Origin: Methylococcaceae bacterium
GTDB lineage: Bacteria; Pseudomonadota; Gammaproteobacteria; Methylococcales; Methylomonadaceae
Direction: 5' to 3'
Length of the DNA: 45,010 nucleotides
Assembly (NCBI GenBank): GCA_030626845.1
Contig: DAOUTG010000012.1
Coordinates: forward strand, 1 to 45,010
Shown here: positions 39,566 to 45,010 of the stretch, piece by piece
Numbering within the stretch: position 1 is the stretch's first letter
Layout: the number at the start of each line of letters is the position of its first letter
The notes under the pieces: generated by a model
What the model was told of the DNA's origin: nothing
Seen by the model: the letters and a program-made list of their open reading frames with translations, nothing else
Databases searched by the model: none
Program-made: the position numbers and the translations under genes

Positions 39566-40281
39566 AAAATATATTAACCAATAAAAGCTTCGTTACTAAT
39601 TTAATTGCTTTTTTAATTATTATTATTGCCTATTTATTAGACGCTGATATTTTAAAATCAATCGGTTTTTTTGCTCTATCTGGAGCAATGACCAATTGGT
39701 TAGCAATTCACATGTTATTTGAAAAAGTGCCTTTTCTTTATGGTTCAGGCGTTATTCCACAACGCTTTGAAGAATTTAAAGCCTCCATAAAAAATTTAAT
39801 GATGGAACAGTTTTTTACGGTTGAAAATATTCAGCAATTTATTGAAACTGAAGAGCAGCAAGGAGATAAGGTATTAAACCTTGATCCTCTACTAGAAGTG
39901 GTTGATTACGATAAAATTTATGAAGGTTTGGTTGCCGCTATCATGGAGTCTTCTTTTGGAAGTATGTTACAAATGATGGGAGGGGAAGAAGCATTAGCAC
40001 CCATTAAAGAACCCTTTACTTTAAAAATGCAGCAAACTTTAGCTGAAATGGTTGCCTCTGATAATTTTAAGGCGGCGTTGCAACAAGGTTTAGATGCACA
40101 TAAAATTGGCGAAGATATTAAAGGAAAAATTGAAACAGTCATTAATAAACGGTTGAGTGAGTTAACCCCTGAAATGGTAAAAGAAATGGTACAGGCTATT
40201 ATTCGTGAACATTTAGGTTGGTTAGTTGTTTGGGGAGGTATTTTTGGCGGATTATTGGGCGCAATATTTAGCTTTGCTTAA
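39562..40281 (+). CDS. DUF445 family membrane protein
   Basis: ALSGAMTNWLAIHMLFEKVPFLYGSGVIPQRFEEFKASIKNLMMEQFF; C-terminal TM WGGIFGGLLGAIF. Confidence 0.88.
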   Translation: MKNILTNKSFVTNLIAFLIIIIAYLLDADILKSIGFFALSGAMTNWLAIHMLFEKVPFLYGSGVIPQRFEEFKASIKNLMMEQFFTVENIQQFIETEEQQGDKVLNLDPLLEVVDYDKIYEGLVAAIMESSFGSMLQMMGGEEALAPIKEPFTLKMQQTLAEMVASDNFKAALQQGLDAHKIGEDIKGKIETVINKRLSELTPEMVKEMVQAIIREHLGWLVVWGGIFGGLLGAIFSFA

Positions 40282-40348
40282 GTTTATATTTGAGGAGGGG
40301 CTTGACTCCTCTCACAGCATACATCATTAAAGAATAGGTTTAAAAATT

Positions 40349-40666
40349 ATGAGTCACCAATTAGATCCAAAGGAAGCGTATCTTTATGGGGTTTTGTTAG
40401 AATTGACAAAAAAGCAGGTTAGTGCGATACAAAAGGAATTATCAGGTAGTTTAGGTATTTGGGGGAAATCTAGGCTTAATTCAAGAACGAAAGAAATTGA
40501 AAAAATAATTTTTCATATTTTTAAAAAAAAAGAGTGTTCAAGTAAAGAGATAGTGACAAAAATCTTAGCAGATTTTAATTATATTGAAGCAAATACAGGA
40601 ATATGGGCAGATACAACCATTGAAGAAATAGATTATTTACGAAAAATAGTCACACAACTTGCCTAA
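40349..40666 (+). CDS. Hypothetical protein (105 aa)
   Basis: Intact ORF with intergenic spacing on both sides; no family recognised. Confidence 0.6.
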   Translation: MSHQLDPKEAYLYGVLLELTKKQVSAIQKELSGSLGIWGKSRLNSRTKEIEKIIFHIFKKKECSSKEIVTKILADFNYIEANTGIWADTTIEEIDYLRKIVTQLA

Positions 40667-40805
40667 TTTTTTAGTGTTTTAGGCTATATTTACAATAGCT
40701 GTTAATAATATGAACAAATAGCGCATAAACTTGTAACAGTCGGTATTTTTCGGCATAATCAAACACATTCTAATTTTAAAGATAAAACAACAGGGGACAA
40801 ATAAA

Positions 40806-41999
40806 ATGAGTCATGTCATTAGAAGTGGCGAAACTTTGGGTGAAATTGCTCAACGTTATAATGTTACCGTTGCACAAATATTAGCTGCAAATCCAAGAGT
40901 TCGTAATGCTAATCGGATTAGAATTGGTCAAGTTATTAAAATTCCTGGTCGTAGAATAAGGTATTCCAATACACCAAGGTCTGTAAGAAGCTCAAAAAAC
41001 CCAAAAAAAACAATAATACCTGATGAAAATACATCAAAAACCTCGGAAACCACTGAAGTTGAAAATGTGTATGCGGTAAGACGCGGAGATAGTTTAGATA
41101 AAATAGCTAGAAGATATAATGTCACTGTTGAAAAGATTTTAAAAGCAAATCCTTCAATAAAAAATGCTAATCGGATTCGTATTGGTCAAAAGATCATTAT
41201 TCCTTCTGATACTTTTTTTACCCAAGTTAAAAATTTTTTCACCTTCAAATGGCTGAGTGAATCTGAAAATAAATATGTTGAAATCAATCCTTATGATGTT
41301 GCCGATGAAAATGAGGTTAGTCCCGCAGAAGTTATTTTAGATAAAGATGGGTCAATTATTCCAGATGGTACGGAGATAACCGAAAATGAGCAATTTAATC
41401 GTAAAAAGTTTTTTACCGCTTATCGAGAAGTTTTTGGCTCTTTAAAACAACATCAAGTCAATGGGCTAGGGTCTTTGTTAATGTCTTTTGAACAGGATGA
41501 AGACATTACTAATCTTCAATATATGGCTTATATGTTAGCAACAATTAAACATGAAACTGCAAATAGGTTTCAACCGATTACAGAATATGGGGGGCGTTCG
41601 TATTTTAATAAATACGATCCTTCATTAGCGAATACTTCACGTCGCAGGGCGCGTGCTAAACGTAATGGAAATACTCGGCGTGGCGATGGTTATAAATATC
41701 GTGGGCGTGGTTTTGTACAAATTACTTGGAAAAATAATTATCAAAAATTAGGGGATGCTTTAGGTCATGATTTAGTTAATCATCCCGAGAAAGCATTAGA
41801 CCCTGTGATCGCTTATAAAATCATGTCTTATGGAATGCGTAAAGGTGTTTTTACAGGGAGACGTTTAAGTCATTATATTTCAGCAGATCATACCGATTAT
41901 AAAAATGCACGAAAAATTATAAATGGCTTGGATAAAGCGCGTTTAGTTCAGCGTCATGCTGAAAATTTTGAAAAAATACTTAGAAAATCTGCCGCTTAA
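40806..41999 (+). CDS. Two-LysM, GH19 chitinase/lysozyme-like protein
   Basis: LysM copies VIRSGETLGEIAQRYNVTVAQILAANPRVRNANRIRIGQVIKIP and AVRRGDSLDKIARRYNVTVEKILKANPSIKNANRIRIGQKIIIP; GH19-like IKHETANRFQPITEYGGRSYFNKYDP...YRGRGFVQITWKNNYQKLGDAL. Confidence 0.87.
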   Translation: MSHVIRSGETLGEIAQRYNVTVAQILAANPRVRNANRIRIGQVIKIPGRRIRYSNTPRSVRSSKNPKKTIIPDENTSKTSETTEVENVYAVRRGDSLDKIARRYNVTVEKILKANPSIKNANRIRIGQKIIIPSDTFFTQVKNFFTFKWLSESENKYVEINPYDVADENEVSPAEVILDKDGSIIPDGTEITENEQFNRKKFFTAYREVFGSLKQHQVNGLGSLLMSFEQDEDITNLQYMAYMLATIKHETANRFQPITEYGGRSYFNKYDPSLANTSRRRARAKRNGNTRRGDGYKYRGRGFVQITWKNNYQKLGDALGHDLVNHPEKALDPVIAYKIMSYGMRKGVFTGRRLSHYISADHTDYKNARKIINGLDKARLVQRHAENFEKILRKSAA

Positions 42000-42120
42000 T
42001 CTTTAAATCATGTACAAAATAAAAAGGCTTCTTGTCGGCTAATTATCAAAAATAATTTATTGTCGTTTTTCTTATTTGAATTTACGGTAGTTTTCCTTAA
42101 TTAATATTCTTCAATTCTCT

Positions 42121-43029
42121 ATGTGGTTTAAAAATCTTTCTCTCTTTCGTTTTACCGAAGCTTTCACACTTTCTGCAACTGATTTAGCACAAAAACTAGA
42201 ACAAATGCCTTTTCGTCCCTGTGGGAAACATGAAGAATCAAGCTTTGGTTGGACAGCCCCTTTAGGACGTGATTCTGAATTATTGGTTCACCAAGCCAAT
42301 GGTTTTATAATGATTTGTGCTAAAAAGGAAGAAAAAGTTTTACCAACCGTCGTGGTTAATGAAATCGTACAAGAAAGAGTTTTAGAGCTTGAAACTGAAC
42401 AAGGCTCAAAGCTGTCAAGAAAAGAACGTACTTCACTCAAAGATGAAATAATTTTTGAATTATTACCCAAAGCCTTTTCTTTTTCACGTAAAACTTATGC
42501 TTATATAGACCCAAAAGGAGGCTGGGTTGTTGTTGATGCCGCTTCCGCTAAAAAGGCTGAAGACTTATTAAGTAGTTTGCGTCGCTGTTTAGGCTCTTTA
42601 CCTGTGACCCCTATTAATACAGTAGATAGCCCCAGTATGGTGATGACACATTGGTTAATGGAACATGAAGCGCCCACAGGTATTAATATTGAAGATGAAT
42701 GTGAGTTGCGTTCGCCTGAAGATCAGGGTGGCATTGTACGTTGTAAAAACCATGATTTAGCCTTACCTGAAATTAAAAATCATCTCAAAAGTGGTAAATT
42801 AGCGATAAAATTAGCCTTGAATTGGGAGGATAGAATTTCCTTTATTTTGGATGAAGAATTAGCGGTTAAACGTTTGCGTATTTTGGATGTTATTGAAGAT
42901 CAAATAGCCGATATCAATGCTGAAACCGATGCTGAACATTTCGATGCTGATTTTTCGATTATGACTTTGGAGTTGGCTAATTTTTTACCTAAACTACTTG
43001 AACTTTTCGGCGGGGAAATTAAAAACTAA
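42121..43029 (+). CDS. rdgC: Recombination-associated protein RdgC
   Basis: MWFKNLSLFRFTEAF...FRPCGKHEESSFGWTAPLG...ELLPKAFSFSRKTYAYIDPKGGWVVVDAASAKKAEDLLSSLR. Confidence 0.95.
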   Translation: MWFKNLSLFRFTEAFTLSATDLAQKLEQMPFRPCGKHEESSFGWTAPLGRDSELLVHQANGFIMICAKKEEKVLPTVVVNEIVQERVLELETEQGSKLSRKERTSLKDEIIFELLPKAFSFSRKTYAYIDPKGGWVVVDAASAKKAEDLLSSLRRCLGSLPVTPINTVDSPSMVMTHWLMEHEAPTGINIEDECELRSPEDQGGIVRCKNHDLALPEIKNHLKSGKLAIKLALNWEDRISFILDEELAVKRLRILDVIEDQIADINAETDAEHFDADFSIMTLELANFLPKLLELFGGEIKN

Positions 43030-44465
43030 TGCTTAAATTACCCATTAAAAAAAATAACTTAACCGCCCTAATATTATTAGTATTAGCGCATGATGTTAGT
43101 GCAACGGCTTTTCTTTTACCTGCAAATAATGAGGGCTTACTAGGGACTGTTGGTCGAAAGGTTTATGTAAAGGCTGATAAACATGAAACTTTACTTGATA
43201 TTGCTAGAAAACATAATTTAGGACAAAACCAAATTGTAAAAGCGAATAAAAGTGTTGATCGTTGGATGCCTAGTAAATCTGTAGAAAAAAAGATCAATGA
43301 CAAAGAAGGTAATCAGTTTTCGAGTTTAGGTGCAGGTAAAGATATTCATATTCCAGGTAGTTATCTCTTACCTAGTGTTCCTCGTAGAGGTATTGTTTTA
43401 AATTTACCTGAATATAGATTGTATTATTATCGAAATGGTCAAGTGCTTACTCATCCAATTAGTATTGGGCGTGTTGATTGGAATACCCCTTTAGGAAAAA
43501 CTAGCATCATTGCTAAAAAGAAAAATCCAACTTGGACACCCCCTGCATCTATTCGTAGAGAACATGCCGCAAAAGGGGATATATTACCCGCTGTTTTCCC
43601 AGCAGGACCCAATAATCCTTTAGGTTTATTTGCGATGCGTTTGGGGCGTGCAGGTTATTTAATTCATAGTACAAATAAACCGCTAGGCGTTGGAATGCGA
43701 GTTAGTCATGGCTGTATTCGGATGTATCCTGAAGATATAGAGCGGATTTTTCCATCCGTTGCTGTGGGTACTTCGGTGATGATTGTTAATGAACCCATTA
43801 AAGTCGGTTGGTCTCATAATGCGTTGTACATAGAAGTTCATCCTGATTTAGAGGACAAACAACGTAGTTATCAGCAAAGGTTAAGCTCGGCGTTATCTTT
43901 AATTGAAAAAGTGAAAGGGGATACTTTTATTAATGTAAGTGGCAATGTATTAAAGAAAGCTTTAATAGATAACGATGGAATTCCTGTTGCTATTTATCAA
44001 GCAGCAGCACCATTAAATACGCCAATGACTGTTGTTCAACCTCAAGAGCGGGTAATTCAGCCTATAATTTTACCTGTTCAAAAACAGGAAGTAGCTCCAA
44101 TAGTCTCTCCTATTGTTAATCAACAAAAACCAGCAAAAATTCCACCGCCCCCTCGCTTGAATACGCCAGCCCCTGTGGTTGAGAGAAGCTATATACCGCC
44201 ACAACCTCGTGTGCAACAACCGCGTACAGACTATAATAATACGGGAAGCACGACAATAGTCAGACCACAACCGCCAATACCCCCCCCTGTTTTAAATAAT
44301 GTAGCGGATGATAAGCCAGTGATAATAAATACACTGCCGCCTCACCCAGTATTTAAAATTTTGCCGTCTTCAGCACCCAAACTCAAAGTTTTACCAAAAC
44401 CCCCGCCGCCTCGTTTAGAAGAACCTGAGTATTCAATCTTGAAGAGTGCCGTTCCTCCAAAGTAA
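43029..44465 (+). CDS. L,D-transpeptidase (YkuD/ErfK) with LysM-like N-terminus and Pro-rich C-terminal tail
   Basis: GIVLNLPEYRLYYYRNGQVLTHPISIGR, LIHSTNKPLGVGMRVSHGCIRMYPEDIE catalytic motif, ~140 aa Pro-rich tail. Confidence 0.92.
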   Translation: MLKLPIKKNNLTALILLVLAHDVSATAFLLPANNEGLLGTVGRKVYVKADKHETLLDIARKHNLGQNQIVKANKSVDRWMPSKSVEKKINDKEGNQFSSLGAGKDIHIPGSYLLPSVPRRGIVLNLPEYRLYYYRNGQVLTHPISIGRVDWNTPLGKTSIIAKKKNPTWTPPASIRREHAAKGDILPAVFPAGPNNPLGLFAMRLGRAGYLIHSTNKPLGVGMRVSHGCIRMYPEDIERIFPSVAVGTSVMIVNEPIKVGWSHNALYIEVHPDLEDKQRSYQQRLSSALSLIEKVKGDTFINVSGNVLKKALIDNDGIPVAIYQAAAPLNTPMTVVQPQERVIQPIILPVQKQEVAPIVSPIVNQQKPAKIPPPPRLNTPAPVVERSYIPPQPRVQQPRTDYNNTGSTTIVRPQPPIPPPVLNNVADDKPVIINTLPPHPVFKILPSSAPKLKVLPKPPPPRLEEPEYSILKSAVPPK

Positions 44466-44473
44466 AATTTGTT

Positions 44474-44499
44474 GGAGTCCAAAACATGTTTTGGACTCC
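44474..44499. repeat. 26-nt perfect palindromic repeat, copy 2
   Basis: GGAGTCCAAAACATGTTTTGGACTCC equals its own reverse complement. Confidence 0.85.
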
Positions 44500-44533
44500 C
44501 GCGCTTTAATTACGCTTTTGAGTTACCAACTAT

Positions 44534-44573
44534 TATGTCTCGTTCCCAAGCTCCAGCTTGGGAACGAGACATA
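44534..44573. repeat. 19-bp perfect-stem palindromic repeat
   Basis: TATGTCTCGTTCCCAAGCT-cc-AGCTTGGGAACGAGACATA. Confidence 0.85.
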
Positions 44574-44642
44574 TAAATGCCTTTGAGTTTTTATTGACAC
44601 CACTAATCAAAACAGGTAATCTAACGCCAGCTTCAAAAAACT

Positions 44643-44843
44643 TTGAAGTTACTCGACCAGATTGTCGATACTGATTTAGAACTTCAGTTTAGCAAGGGTG
44701 CATGTAGGCGCACCATTCGGTTACGCGCTTTTTTTATGCCCAAAATTTACCATTGTTATGGTGGGTTGTGTTGGAGACCTTTGGGTCGCCGATTCCTTTG
44801 CTTCGGTAGTTCTAATCTAATTCAACCTACCACCCGTATTTAG
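44643..44843 (+). other. P4-type Ash/Icd-like locus; coding status uncertain
   Basis: FSKGACRRTIRLRAFFMPKIYHCYGGLCWRPLGRRFLCFGSSNLIQPTTRI resembles, from memory, the Ash/Icd-like region of P4-type satellites and enterobacterial prophages. Confidence 0.55.
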
Positions 44844-44886
44844 AACTTATGGGGGTAGCTTATAATTTAGCAAAGGGAACGTCATC

Positions 44887-45010
44887 ATGAGCTTCAAAGC
44901 CGTAAGCTGGGCATTCAATCAAAGCCCGAATAAAGCAATTCAAAAACACCTTCTTTTCATCCTCGCTTATCGCGCAGACGATAACTATCAATGCTACCCA
45001 TCAATAACAT
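44887..45010 (+). CDS. Helix-turn-helix / phage replication (O-like) protein, 3' truncated by window edge
   Basis: ATG then MSFKAVSWAFNQSPNKAIQKHLLFILAYRADDNYQCYPSIT, resembling the N-terminus of HTH replication proteins of phages and satellites. Confidence 0.6.
   Translation, partial: MSFKAVSWAFNQSPNKAIQKHLLFILAYRADDNYQCYPSIT

Noticed and set aside
1-45010. CRISPR array search by eye
   Set aside because: No regularly spaced direct repeats with unique spacers; the repeats present are inverted or palindromic and dispersed.
1-45010. tRNA/rRNA genes
   Set aside because: No cloverleaf-like segment with GGTTCGA-type T arm or rRNA core motif was convincingly recognised; a tRNAscan-SE run would be decisive.

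Overview
The window looks like a low-GC gammaproteobacterial chromosome, plausibly Methylococcales-like (inferred from gene content only). It is mostly conserved housekeeping genes: pyrE, hemW-like, a cobalamin block (split CbiG / CobE-like / CobJ / ferredoxin), ilvD, argF-argD, grxD, lipB-lipA, a PTPS/QueD-family gene, trpS, yffB-like-dapE, dbpA, hypF, ribF, dksA-gluQ, a rearranged bamA-skp-fabZ-lpxA-rnhB cluster, epmA-efp, plsC-like, lpdA, rdgC and an L,D-transpeptidase. Accessory or unusual parts: (1) a single-ORF TerD + type I restriction HsdR_N-like nuclease fusion at 19905-21149, behind a nested inverted-repeat element and ORF debris; this is the best candidate for an uncharacterised defence/stress system. 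(2) CobJ with a HutX/ChuX-like C-terminal domain. (3) A lone dynamin-like GTPase and a DUF2130 coiled-coil, nuclease-like protein around a nested inverted-repeat element at the 5' end. (4) A P4-type Ash/Icd-like segment followed by a truncated replication-type HTH protein at the 3' end, probably the edge of an integrated satellite/phage element. (5) gluQ lacking any ATG/GTG/TTG start upstream of its HIGH-type motif. (6) A DhaL C-terminal remnant. (7) Several palindromic repeat families, one embedded in the hypF reading frame. All assignments come from reading protein motifs by eye; no database search was run.
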